DNA of 64,000 nt, taken from positions 62,001 to 126,000 of the forward strand of contig CAIFER010000001.1 in assembly GCA_903789525.1 (NCBI GenBank), written 5' to 3'. This stretch comes from an uncultured Aeriscardovia sp. GTDB lineage: Bacteria > Actinomycetota > Actinomycetes > Actinomycetales > Bifidobacteriaceae. Below the pieces are notes generated by a model. That model saw nothing but the letters and a program-made list of their open reading frames with translations, ran no database searches and was not told where the DNA came from. Position numbers and translations under genes: made by a program. Shown in pieces: positions 19,141 to 27,034 of the stretch. Within the stretch, counting starts at the first letter, position 1, and every line of letters begins with the position of its first letter.

Positions 19141-19839
19141 TCAGTTGTTCTTTTGCGGCTTCGGAATGTTCAGTCCGCGAATGAAAGAGCTGAAGCCCTG
19201 TACCATCATGACGATAGCGATAACGATGAGCAGCCAGAACATTGATGTGATCGGGGAGAAGAGCACGATGAAACCGGCGATGATTGACAGGATTGCTGAG
19301 AAAATCGACCATCCGGTGCTCAGGAAACTGCTCGTCTCTACGAGCTGCATGAAACCTTGAATAATCCACGTGATTCCCAGGAAGATCGAGGTAAAGAGGA
19401 TCAACCATTCAGTCGAGCTGGTTAAGTTACGCATGAGGACGGCTGCGGCCAAGATGAAGAACACGCCTGAAATGCCGTCGAGAACGCGCCATCCTGTTGG
19501 AGCGCCATGAGCGGTGAAGGCAGTCACGAGTGAAGCGATTCCGCCCGCCAGAGAAATGAGGCTGATGATGACTGTCATTGCCATGAGTGACTTTCCTGGC
19601 CATACGAGAAGGCACAAGCCGATGACGAAGAGCGCCACGCCGCCCCAGATCATCCAGTTACGAATGGTGCTGACGGTCTTGCCAAGCATACTGATTGGTG
19701 ACCAACCGAAGAATGCGCGGTCGTCTGTTTGTGGATTGAAGTAGCGCGGCGTTTGGTAATTCTGATAATTCTGGTTATTATTCGGATTATTTTGTTGATT
19801 CCCGTTCGGTGTGCTTGGTCCCATATTTGGAGAAGTCAT
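19141..19839 (-). CDS. HdeD/DUF308 family membrane protein
   Basis: A 232-aa protein with a hydrophilic Asn/Gln/Pro-rich N-terminus (about 40 residues, NNPNNNQNYQNYQ) and then six membrane helices in short paired hairpins (for example WMIWGGVALFVIGLCLLVWP and FWLLIVIAIVMMVQGF), the DUF308/HdeD pattern. HdeD in enterobacteria is linked to acid resistance; the role here is unknown. GGAGGA stands five bases ahead of the ATG. It is transcribed against eda and away from the tRNA cluster. Confidence 0.85.
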   Translation of the reverse strand: MTSPNMGPSTPNGNQQNNPNNNQNYQNYQTPRYFNPQTDDRAFFGWSPISMLGKTVSTIRNWMIWGGVALFVIGLCLLVWPGKSLMAMTVIISLISLAGGIASLVTAFTAHGAPTGWRVLDGISGVFFILAAAVLMRNLTSSTEWLILFTSIFLGITWIIQGFMQLVETSSFLSTGWSIFSAILSIIAGFIVLFSPITSMFWLLIVIAIVMMVQGFSSFIRGLNIPKPQKNN

Positions 19840-20105
19840 TGTGTCCTCCGTTTTCTGATGACGTATACAAATGTCTATTTATTATCGCACACGTGATAGA
19901 TTGCTCATGCGGTTAGTTTCGTTGCCGTTATCTCGCCATTTTCTGCGTCAAAAGGGGAAATCGCAGTATGGAGCGCGGAATACAGCGAAGAGATAGGTTC
20001 AGGAAATAACGCGGAGAGAAAAAGAATAAAAACACACTTGCGATTGTCGGCAGGCTGTGATTAACTTATCCACGTTGCATGAATGACTGTGTCTTTGTGC
20101 AATTT

Positions 20106-20188
20106 GGTGGGTTTCCCAAGTGGTCAAAGGGAGCTGACTGTAAATCAGCCGCCGTCGTGCTTCGTAGGTTCGAATCCTACACCCACCA
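20106..20188 (+). tRNA. tRNA-Tyr (anticodon GTA)
   Basis: Cloverleaf with acceptor GGTGGGT/ACCCACC, anticodon loop CTGTAAA on a perfect GCTGA/TCAGC stem, a long class II variable arm and T arm GTAGG-TTCGAAT-CCTAC. 83 nt without encoded CCA. First of three tRNAs in a row. Confidence 0.96.
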
Positions 20189-20189
20189 C

Positions 20190-20261
<72 letters not shown>

Positions 20262-20265
20262 CCAT

Positions 20266-20339
20266 GGCGAGGTAGCTCAGTTGGCTAGAGCGTACGACTC
20301 ATAATCGTAAGGTCGAGAGTTCGAGCCTCTCCCTCGCTA
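20266..20339 (+). tRNA. tRNA-Met, elongator (anticodon CAT)
   Basis: Cloverleaf with acceptor GGCGAGG/CCTCGCT (terminal G-U), anticodon stem ACGAC/GTCGT-like arms around CTCATAA, and T arm GAGAG-TTCGAGC-CTCTC. The tRNA-Thr/tRNA-Met/rpmG order is common in Actinobacteria and supports elongator Met rather than a lysidine-type tRNA-Ile. Confidence 0.92.
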
Positions 20340-20386
20340 CAAAGCCGGTGTGGGGCCGGTTCATTCAATTTGTGAGAGGTGTTCAC

Positions 20387-20551
20387 ATGGCTAAGAACGA
20401 TGTTCGTCCGGGTATTACGCTCGCCTGCACCGTCTGCAAGGAGCGCAATTACATCACGACAAAGAACCGTCGCAACACTCCGAATCGTCTTGAGCTGATG
20501 AAGTTCTGCCCACGTTGCGGTAAGGAGACGCTCCATCGCGAGACTCGTTGA
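20387..20551 (+). CDS. rpmG: 50S ribosomal protein L33
   Basis: Small ribosomal protein of 54 aa starting [12 protein letters not shown], with two zinc-binding pairs CTVC and CPRC (the C+ type). The track start at 20348 lies in the tRNA-Met trailer and is not used; ATG 20387 is preceded by GAGAGG. It sits 47 bases behind tRNA-Met and is probably cotranscribed with the tRNAs. A strong terminator follows. Confidence 0.97.
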   Translation: MAKNDVRPGITLACTVCKERNYITTKNRRNTPNRLELMKFCPRCGKETLHRETR

Positions 20552-20580
20552 TTCGCGTGGGAGTTTGTTTATAACGTTGA

Positions 20581-20609
20581 AGCCCGACACGGTGGTGCCG
20601 GGCTTTTTC
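20581..20609 (+). terminator. Rho-independent terminator after rpmG
   Basis: AGCCCGACAC (20581-20590), loop GGTG, GTGCCGGGCT (20595-20604), one mismatch in ten pairs, then a run of five T. Confidence 0.88.
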
Positions 20610-20695
20610 TATCTCTCGAACATACTGCCTCGGGGGAGCATGCGTACTGATCTAGTACCCGCGTCGTAAGATCTGTAGAGGACGGGGAGGAAATA

Positions 20696-22258
20696 ATGAC
20701 TGAACAAGCAGCTCCATCGCACGATGCCAATCCTTCATTCGCAGATCTCACCACGATCGGAGTTGGCGGCGAAATCGAGTACTTTTTGCAGCCACACACG
20801 CGAGATGGTCTGATCGGCGCTGTCATGGATGCGGACGACCATCATCTTCCTCTGTGTGTCATTGGTGGGGGATCGAATATTCTTGCCTCCGATGATCCGT
20901 TTGATGGCGTCGTTGTTCGTGATGCCCGTCAGACGGTCACGATTGAGACTGAAAACGGTGCAAATGATGCCGAGATCGAAAAGAGCACTCGCGATGAGGC
21001 AAATGCGCTCCGGGCGGTCATTGTTCGTGCCGATGCTGGTGTGAAGTGGGATCAGTTCGTCGCACTGATGGTATCTCGCGGTTACAGCGGTGTTGAGGGA
21101 CTATCTGGCATTCCGGGAACTGTCGGCGCCTCGGTCGTGCAGAATATCGGCGCGTATGGGCAAGAAGTTTCGTCATCTGTCAGCAGCGTCGAGGTGTGGG
21201 ATCGCGCTTCGATGCAAGTTCGCACGCTGCATCCGGCACAGATGAACTTCGGTTATCGAACGTCGGCGCTCAAAGAGAGCATGTACTCCGCTCCCGGTCA
21301 TGCTTCGGCGGATTTCTTCCCTAGCCCTCGTCTGATCGTGCTCTCAGTGACGTTTGCGTTGCGCAAGTCTACGCGTGGGACGATTGCGTATGATCAGCTC
21401 GCGCGTGCACTGCAGGCACATATCGGGGAGAGCATGGATATTCAACGTATTCGTCGGGCGGTTCTCCTCGTTCGGGCGCGCAAAGGCATGCTCGAAGATC
21501 CAACGCGGTACGCCAATCCGTGGATGGCATCGGTCCTGGGGCCACTTGACGTGCACGGTGTCGAAAAGTCAACGCGCAAGTATACAGGCCGTGTGGTGCT
21601 TTCGTCCTCGGCATCTTCAGCATCCACAGCGACGAGCCAGAGTGCGCAGGAGAACAATCAGAACAGCCACAATGGTGACAACAGCTACGATTACGGCGGC
21701 GAGCAGTCTCAGTATGATGACGACCTCAACAATCACGATGTTGATGCACAGATCGTTTCAGAAGGCATTCCATCTACAGCTGCTATCCACGCTCCAGCCA
21801 ATCGCGATCGGTGGAGCTGCGGAAGCTTCTTCATGAACCCAATTTTGGAGACCGATAAAGCTGCGAAGCTGCCGGAAGATGCGCCACGGTTCGATGTGCG
21901 TAAACCGAATACGACTGGTGCGAATGCGCAGGAAGCGGTGAAGACGTCAGCTGCATGGTTGATCGATCACGCAGGATTCCACAAGGGATTTGCACTTGGC
22001 GCTGATCGCAAGACTGCAAAGTCGACGCGTAAGACTTCCCGGACGCGAGCAGCTGCAAGCCGTCAGGTGAGTGCATCGCTATCGACGTTGCACACGCTGG
22101 CCCTCACGAATCGTGGCACGGCACAGGCACGCGATATCGTCAAGCTCGCCCAGCACATCCAGCGCGGAGTTGCAGACGCATTTGGAATCCACTTGATCCC
22201 AGAGCCTGTCACGATCGGCATTGATCTATCGCCGACAGCCAGCAACACCCAGGAGTAA
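20696..22258 (+). CDS. murB: UDP-N-acetylmuramate dehydrogenase, with low-complexity insertions
   Basis: Reduces UDP-GlcNAc-enolpyruvate to UDP-MurNAc in peptidoglycan synthesis, in the cytoplasm. FAD-binding motifs are clear: VIGGGSNIL, GVEGLSGIPGTVGASVVQNIGAYGQE; the catalytic Ser is in CGSFFMNP (about residue 374) and the catalytic Glu in IPEPVTIG near the C-terminus. At 520 aa it is far longer than the usual 300-400. The extra sequence is a Ser/Asn/Gln/Asp-rich stretch (about 302-358) just before the active-site serine and a basic Lys/Arg/Thr-rich loop near residues 440-460. Both are probably surface linkers. GGGAGG precedes the ATG. Confidence 0.95.
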   Translation: MTEQAAPSHDANPSFADLTTIGVGGEIEYFLQPHTRDGLIGAVMDADDHHLPLCVIGGGSNILASDDPFDGVVVRDARQTVTIETENGANDAEIEKSTRDEANALRAVIVRADAGVKWDQFVALMVSRGYSGVEGLSGIPGTVGASVVQNIGAYGQEVSSSVSSVEVWDRASMQVRTLHPAQMNFGYRTSALKESMYSAPGHASADFFPSPRLIVLSVTFALRKSTRGTIAYDQLARALQAHIGESMDIQRIRRAVLLVRARKGMLEDPTRYANPWMASVLGPLDVHGVEKSTRKYTGRVVLSSSASSASTATSQSAQENNQNSHNGDNSYDYGGEQSQYDDDLNNHDVDAQIVSEGIPSTAAIHAPANRDRWSCGSFFMNPILETDKAAKLPEDAPRFDVRKPNTTGANAQEAVKTSAAWLIDHAGFHKGFALGADRKTAKSTRKTSRTRAAASRQVSASLSTLHTLALTNRGTAQARDIVKLAQHIQRGVADAFGIHLIPEPVTIGIDLSPTASNTQE

Positions 22259-22261
22259 AAG

Positions 22262-23503
22262 ATGACAAACAACGTGTCCGATCTTGTCCCACTTGGTCGC
22301 ATTCCCACCATTCGTGTGCTCGGAAGGCGCTCGCGCGCCGAAGAGTCAGGTGCAGCAGATCCGTCGTCTCCAGTCACGCTGTGGTGGGCTGGCTCCGGTA
22401 TCGAATTTGATTTTGATGGCGAGAGTGCGGAGATCGGTCTGAATGCGGATTGGGACCGCATGAACCCGTGGTTGTGCGTCGAACTCGACGGGGTTCTTAT
22501 CACGCGCACTCCAGTTCCACGCGGATTCAGCAGGCTACAAGTGTTCGCTGGTATGAATCCGGGGCGGAAGCGGTCGTGGCACGTTCGCGTTTTGCGTGAG
22601 ACTGAGCCGCAGCCGGGCGATAACCGTCAACTACTGCAAATCGTCGGTATCAAGGGGGCAGGCGGCCAATTCCTGAAGATGCGACCGGTGACACGGCGCA
22701 TTGAGTTCTTAGGTGATTCCATTACTGCTGGGGAAGGCGCGATCGGCCAAGTGCATGACAACGATTGGGCCACGCCATTTTTCAGTGCGTGGAACACGTA
22801 CATGCGCATGACCGGGGAGGCGCTGGACGCTGATTTCCGCCAAGTTGCCATCTCCGGGTGGGGACTGCGTTCCGATTGGCTCAATAATCCGCACTCCACA
22901 ATTCCAGGCATTTACAACTACGTCTGCTCTGTGTTGACCGGGCCGAAGCAAGTCGAGCTCGGATCACAGCAACAGGCTGATTTTGACGATTGGCAGCCTG
23001 ATGCTGTGTGCATCAATCTCGGGACGAATGATTGGAACGCTTTTCGTCAGCCAGCATTCACCGATTCAGCTACAGGTGTGGTCTTCAAAGAGCACATGAC
23101 AGACGATACGCACTATGATCCACACGATCTTTCGGCGCTCACGAAGACAATTCAGACATTCTTGGGCATACTGCGGCGTCTGCATCCTCATGCTCTGCTC
23201 GTCTTTGATTTCGGTATGATTGCGCTCGATTTGGAAGATTTCTATCATTCGGCAGTGGACGCGTACGCGCAGCAGACGGGCGACCATAACGTGATGTTCG
23301 TTCATCTGCCACCGCTGAAGGACGGATGGATTGGGTCGCATGAGCATCCGGGTCCTATTGCGCATCGAGAGGCTGCTCGCACATTGACGGCTGCGCTATC
23401 CAGGCGACTCGGTTGGAGTGCAGGGACCATTCACGATGATTTGACCGTTGATTCGCCGGCCGTTCGTCCACTTGTTCCGCAGGCAGTGGAAAATAGAGGA
23501 TAA
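22262..23503 (+). CDS. SGNH/GDSL esterase, CE2-like
   Basis: A 413-aa protein with an N-terminal beta domain (about 1-140) and a C-terminal SGNH hydrolase domain: EFLGDSITAGEG (Ser nucleophile), NLGTND and the His block EHPGPIAHREA. The two-domain order resembles CE2 carbohydrate acetylesterases. There is no signal peptide, so it acts on an intracellular substrate, perhaps an acetylated sugar. It starts three bases after the murB stop and so is probably cotranscribed with it; whether it works with the xylan island about 3 kb upstream or with cell-wall precursors is open. Confidence 0.82.
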   Translation: MTNNVSDLVPLGRIPTIRVLGRRSRAEESGAADPSSPVTLWWAGSGIEFDFDGESAEIGLNADWDRMNPWLCVELDGVLITRTPVPRGFSRLQVFAGMNPGRKRSWHVRVLRETEPQPGDNRQLLQIVGIKGAGGQFLKMRPVTRRIEFLGDSITAGEGAIGQVHDNDWATPFFSAWNTYMRMTGEALDADFRQVAISGWGLRSDWLNNPHSTIPGIYNYVCSVLTGPKQVELGSQQQADFDDWQPDAVCINLGTNDWNAFRQPAFTDSATGVVFKEHMTDDTHYDPHDLSALTKTIQTFLGILRRLHPHALLVFDFGMIALDLEDFYHSAVDAYAQQTGDHNVMFVHLPPLKDGWIGSHEHPGPIAHREAARTLTAALSRRLGWSAGTIHDDLTVDSPAVRPLVPQAVENRG

Positions 23504-23539
23504 ACGCATTTCTCACCAGGCGTTGGGAAGAAGAGAACG

Positions 23540-23914
23540 ATGGCATATGTGATCGCAGAACCGTGCGTGGATGTCAAGGAAAAAGCATGCGTTGATGAAT
23601 GCCCGGTTGACTGCATTTACGAAGGTCCGCGCACGCTGTACATTGATCCGAACGAGTGTGTTGATTGCGGTGCGTGTGAGCCAGTGTGCCCGGTCGAAGC
23701 AATCTTTTACGAAGACGATTTGCCCGATAACTGGAAGTGGTACCAGCAGGTTGCGTCTGACATGTTTGATCAGATCGGTGACCCGGGCGGTGCGGCAGAT
23801 TACGGGAAAATCGATCATGACGATGAGCGCATTGCGAAATTACCGAAAGATATCAACGCTCATCTTTTGCATGGCAACGATCAAGATGGCGGCGATCAGA
23901 ACACAGACGAGTAA
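23540..23914 (+). CDS. fdxA: 7Fe ferredoxin (3Fe-4S/4Fe-4S)
   Basis: Electron carrier of 124 aa. The first cluster uses the spacing C-x7-C-x3-CP (Cys9, Cys17, Cys21), and the second CVDCGACEPVCP, the FdxA pattern of Actinobacteria. An acidic C-terminal tail (DQDGGDQNTDE) follows. It lies downstream of the esterase after 36 bases. In an anaerobe it probably serves pyruvate or other oxidoreductases; no partner is adjacent. Confidence 0.94.
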   Translation: MAYVIAEPCVDVKEKACVDECPVDCIYEGPRTLYIDPNECVDCGACEPVCPVEAIFYEDDLPDNWKWYQQVASDMFDQIGDPGGAADYGKIDHDDERIAKLPKDINAHLLHGNDQDGGDQNTDE

Positions 23915-24034
23915 ACGGTAGAGACAGTAGTTGGTATGAGCATCCGTAACGACGCTGCCGATTCTCCTTGCGGAGATGAGAAGTAGTTGATAAAATAAAA
24001 AAGTTGTCTATCAGCAATGCTGGTGGGCGATGAG

Positions 24035-24121
24035 GGAGACTTGCCTGAGTGGTCGATAGGGGCACCCTGCTAAGGTGTTAAAGGATTTTTCCTTTCGAGA
24101 GTTCGAATCTCTCAGTCTCCG
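24035..24121 (+). tRNA. tRNA-Ser (anticodon GCT)
   Basis: Class II cloverleaf with acceptor GGAGACT/AGTCTCC, anticodon loop CTGCTAA on CACC/GGTG, a long variable arm and T arm GAGAG-TTCGAAT-CTCTC, then G as discriminator. Confidence 0.95.
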
Positions 24122-24125
24122 CTTG

Positions 24126-24159
24126 AAGGGTTCCAAGCACAAGCTTGGAGTCCTTTTTT
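24126..24159 (+). terminator. Rho-independent terminator after tRNA-Ser
   Basis: AAGGGTTCCAAGC (24126-24138), loop ACAA, GCTTGGAGTCCTT (24143-24155) with G-U/A-C irregularities in the lower half, ending in six T. Confidence 0.8.
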
Positions 24160-24552
24160 CATGCCGAAAAGCCCGTGATATCGCGGTTTCTAGCCATTTT
24201 CTTGAGTTTTCGTTTCAGTCATTTTTGCACGCTTTTAACCGTATTTATGCGTCTCTAATGGGGTAAATAATGGGGGAAAATTTGAGGTCAAAAAATTCCC
24301 CCATGAGCGTATAGGAAAATAGTGTGTCAAATAGTGTGTCAAAAAATCAGCCAACGATTTTGACACACTATGAAGAACCGGCACGCTATGGTGAAGCGAC
24401 AGAAAAGAAAGAGATTTCGGTAGTCTGACGATCAGCAAATGATCCAACCATCAGTGTGTAAATCTAAATCTCAGACGTTCAGCGTTTACAAAACTGTCTT
24501 TCCATACACATTTCTGTTAATTTCTGAATCAAGATGAACATTATTGATCGTT
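24160..24552. other. Gene-free repeat-bearing stretch downstream of tRNA-Ser
   Basis: Nearly 400 bases without a credible gene. AT-rich, with an interrupted inverted repeat ATGGGGGAAAATTT (24270-24283)/AAATTCCCCCAT (24293-24304) and a cluster of a 12-bp motif listed separately. Such arrays of short direct and inverted repeats beside a tRNA are what integrase arm and core sites look like, so an old attachment site is possible; no integrase remains. Confidence 0.5.
24320..24370. repeat. 12-bp motif TAGTGTGTCAAA: two tandem copies and one inverted copy
   Basis: Perfect tandem copies at 24320-24331 and 24332-24343, and a perfect inverted copy TTTGACACACTA at 24359-24370. The second and third copies form a stem of about 15 bp with a seven-base AGCCAAC loop. 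No T-run follows. Binding site array for an unknown protein or attachment-site arm repeats. Confidence 0.75.
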
Positions 24553-24605
24553 TGTGATACAGTTAGATCACAGAAAAGAACATAAGTTAACATATACCAA
24601 CTTAT
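24553..24605. promoter_or_regulatory. Two inverted repeats in the galE promoter region
   Basis: TGTGAT-N8-ATCACA at 24553-24572 and ATAAGTT-N10-AACTTAT at 24582-24605, both just upstream of the galE ribosome site. The first resembles a CRP half-site pair but the spacing is two bases per side too wide for CRP. Likely operators; regulator unknown. Confidence 0.4.
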
Positions 24606-24628
24606 TTCACCATATGAAGGAGTCAGTG

Positions 24629-25648
24629 ATGTCGACAGTATTGGTGACCGGCGGTTGCGGATACATTGGTGGTCATGTTGTTCATGCCCTCGAGCAGAAG
24701 GGCGATCAGGTCGTCATTGTGGATGACCTGAGCTATGGCAAGAAGGATCGTGCCGGGTCTCATCCACTCGTCGTCCAAGACGTCGCAGCTCCAGAAGCGC
24801 CGAAGGTCCTCGCTCAAGTCATGCGGCTCTATCACGTCGATTCGGTGATCCACTTTGCAGCACGCAAGCAAGTCGGGGAGTCCGTTGCCAAGCCGCTCTG
24901 GTATTACCAGCAAAATGTCAACGGCTTGCTGAATGTCCTCATCGCCATGGTGAACGCCAGTGTGCGTGATCTCGTCTTTTCTAGCTCAGCCGCTACTTAC
25001 GGAATTCCGCCAGTTGATGTGGTTACTGAAACGACGTCGCCAATGGTTCCGATCAATCCGTACGGGCAGACGAAGCTTTTCGGTGAGTGGATGGGCAATG
25101 CTGTCGCCAAGGCGCACGGCATCCATTTCGTCGGCTTGCGTTACTTCAACGTCGCTGGCTGTGGACCGGTCGAGCTTGAAGATCCTGCTATTTTGAATCT
25201 CATTCCGATGGTGTTCAACAACTTGAAGAAGGGGAAGGCTCCGGCCATCTTTGGGGACGATTATCCGACGCCAGATGGCACGTGTGTGCGCGATTACGTC
25301 CATGTCTCAGATCTTGCTGATGCACACGTAGCGGCTCTTGAATATTTGAAGCGTCCAGACGATCAGCGGCCATACTCGGCATTCAATGTCGGAACGGGTA
25401 AAGGCACGTCTGTGCGGCAAATTGTCGACGAAATTAAGAAAGTGACGGGCTTGCCGTTCACAGAAAAGATCGAAAAGCGTCGTGCTGGAGATCCGCCGCA
25501 GCTGATTTGCTCTCCAGAGCGTATCAATAAAGTGATGGGGTGGCATGCGCGCTATGACGTCCACGACATTGTGGAGTCGGCATGGAATGCATGGCAAGCA
25601 AATCCGGCTCATCATTTCGAGACACAGGGATGGAAGCAAGTCGACTGA
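24629..25648 (+). CDS. galE: UDP-glucose 4-epimerase
   Basis: Interconverts UDP-glucose and UDP-galactose (in Bifidobacteriaceae also UDP-GlcNAc/GalNAc for the Leloir-like galacto-N-biose route and envelope sugars). Extended SDR fold of 339 aa: VTGGCGYIGGH for NAD, SSAATYG, the catalytic pair in NPYGQTK, RYFNVAG. The track start at 24554 is too early; ATG 24629 has GAAGGAG seven bases upstream. Monocistronic, with its own promoter region. Confidence 0.96.
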   Translation: MSTVLVTGGCGYIGGHVVHALEQKGDQVVIVDDLSYGKKDRAGSHPLVVQDVAAPEAPKVLAQVMRLYHVDSVIHFAARKQVGESVAKPLWYYQQNVNGLLNVLIAMVNASVRDLVFSSSAATYGIPPVDVVTETTSPMVPINPYGQTKLFGEWMGNAVAKAHGIHFVGLRYFNVAGCGPVELEDPAILNLIPMVFNNLKKGKAPAIFGDDYPTPDGTCVRDYVHVSDLADAHVAALEYLKRPDDQRPYSAFNVGTGKGTSVRQIVDEIKKVTGLPFTEKIEKRRAGDPPQLICSPERINKVMGWHARYDVHDIVESAWNAWQANPAHHFETQGWKQVD

Positions 25649-25749
25649 TTAGCAAACTGATTGGCAAGCACCGCAACTCATAAGCGAGTTAGTTCAGTTG
25701 CTGGCCGAGGGACAAAACAGAAGATGGAAACGCGCCCGCGAGTATGTAT

Positions 25750-26961
25750 TTATGAAAGAGTGTGCAAACGCTTGAACTCGCGACGCGTTTTCTTTTCTAT
25801 GCGCTGGGCAGCTTTTCGTGCCTGACGAGCAGCGCGGCGAGCAGTGTGCCGTTTGTGTGACATTGTTCGTTTTGCCGACTGCGAGGCCTTCTTTTGAAGC
25901 TGATGGTGTGTTTTCTCTTCAGCCTTCTGCTTTTTCTTTTCAGCTCGATGCAGTCGTTTCTGTGCTTCAATCACTTTCTTCTGTGCAGCGCGGACGCGAC
26001 GAGAAGATTCAGTCGCAAACGCAGTATCGTCTTGTTGCGTTAGATTGACGCCTTCCGGAGCGAGCACATCGTGATAGTGAGTCCATGTGTCCATCGCATC
26101 TTTCTGCGCCAACTCCATCTGCTGTTTGATCCACACGCGCTCAGCAGGATCGATGTCATTACTGCGCAGGTAGCGTTGATACACCGGGTACCACGAGTGC
26201 AAAATCGGGTACATAGCGGTTAAGAAGTACTCAGGCTTGACTTTGCGAGTGTGCTCCGGATGTGCGGCAAACGTGTTGCGGAATCGGCGCATGTACGCCA
26301 AAAAGCTTTTCAGGGATGTGTCCATTCGTCGTGCGCTCATCCCCACCACCATGCGTGGGGAGTAGACGGTCGCCATCCCATTGCCGATGAGGTGGAGGGA
26401 GATATCGATGTCTTCGTGCATGATATCTTCCTTGTCGCGGCACACTTGATTTTTGATTTTCTGCCATGCTGTTGCGCGGACGGCCATGTTGGAGCCAAAG
26501 AGAAGTGTACGTCCGTTGTCAGCCTTGTAAATGTGACGGCGAATGATGTTATCGGCGTGGCGGCCGAACGTGGCGGCAGGCATGTCGTAATACGCGACTG
26601 GGCCAGTGGCACCCATGGCGTCATGATCTTCCGTAAAGATGCCCGAGACGACTTCCACCCAATCGGGTCGAAGCATGCTGTCAGAGTCCACGCGACCGAG
26701 AATGTCACCTGTCGCATGGTTGAAGCCGTAATTGCGTGTGGGAATGAGCCCTTGCTCGGCGTCCTGCTCTAGGAGCTGAACGTGAGCATCTGGATTCTCC
26801 TGAATAAAGCGGCGAACAATATCGACCGTATTATCGGTGGATTTGTTATCAACCACCAGAATCTCTTGAGCGGCCATCGTCTGACGCGTTGCACACGTCA
26901 AGCAGTCGGCGATATGCTCGCTTTCATTCCACGCAGGAATAATGATCGAAACTGACAGCAT
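25750..26961 (-). CDS. Family 2 glycosyltransferase with basic coiled-coil C-terminus
   Basis: GT-A glycosyltransferase: SVSIIIPAWNES at the start, VVDNKSTDNT, and the metal-binding RVDSDS. No membrane anchor is seen. From about residue 320 the protein turns into a charged Ala/Lys/Arg/Gln-rich helix (KKVIEAQKRLHRAEKKKQKAEEK and on to the end) of roughly 80 residues, predicted coiled coil or nucleic-acid/phospholipid-binding. I chose ATG 26961 (MLSVSII); the listed TTG at 26979 adds six residues. The acceptor and donor are unknown; envelope polysaccharide is likely. Confidence 0.85.
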   Translation of the reverse strand: MLSVSIIIPAWNESEHIADCLTCATRQTMAAQEILVVDNKSTDNTVDIVRRFIQENPDAHVQLLEQDAEQGLIPTRNYGFNHATGDILGRVDSDSMLRPDWVEVVSGIFTEDHDAMGATGPVAYYDMPAATFGRHADNIIRRHIYKADNGRTLLFGSNMAVRATAWQKIKNQVCRDKEDIMHEDIDISLHLIGNGMATVYSPRMVVGMSARRMDTSLKSFLAYMRRFRNTFAAHPEHTRKVKPEYFLTAMYPILHSWYPVYQRYLRSNDIDPAERVWIKQQMELAQKDAMDTWTHYHDVLAPEGVNLTQQDDTAFATESSRRVRAAQKKVIEAQKRLHRAEKKKQKAEEKTHHQLQKKASQSAKRTMSHKRHTARRAARQARKAAQRIEKKTRREFKRLHTLS

Positions 26962-27034
26962 ATAGTCAAGGATACCCAATGGCGCTGTCCGCTTCCGAAT
27001 ATGCTTGTCATTTCAAGCTTTGATAATAGAGATC

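Noticed and set aside
20266-20339. CAT-anticodon tRNA as a lysidine-type tRNA-Ile(CAU)
   Set aside because: Acceptor and arms fit elongator tRNA-Met, and the order tRNA-Thr/tRNA-Met/rpmG is the usual elongator setting.
23962-23975. Terminator after fdxA (TCTCC-TTGC-GGAGA)
   Set aside because: Five-bp stem with no T-run; too weak to call.
24235-24447. 70-aa minus-strand ORF behind tRNA-Ser as an integrase remnant
   Set aside because: No tyrosine-recombinase residues; composition follows the repeats.
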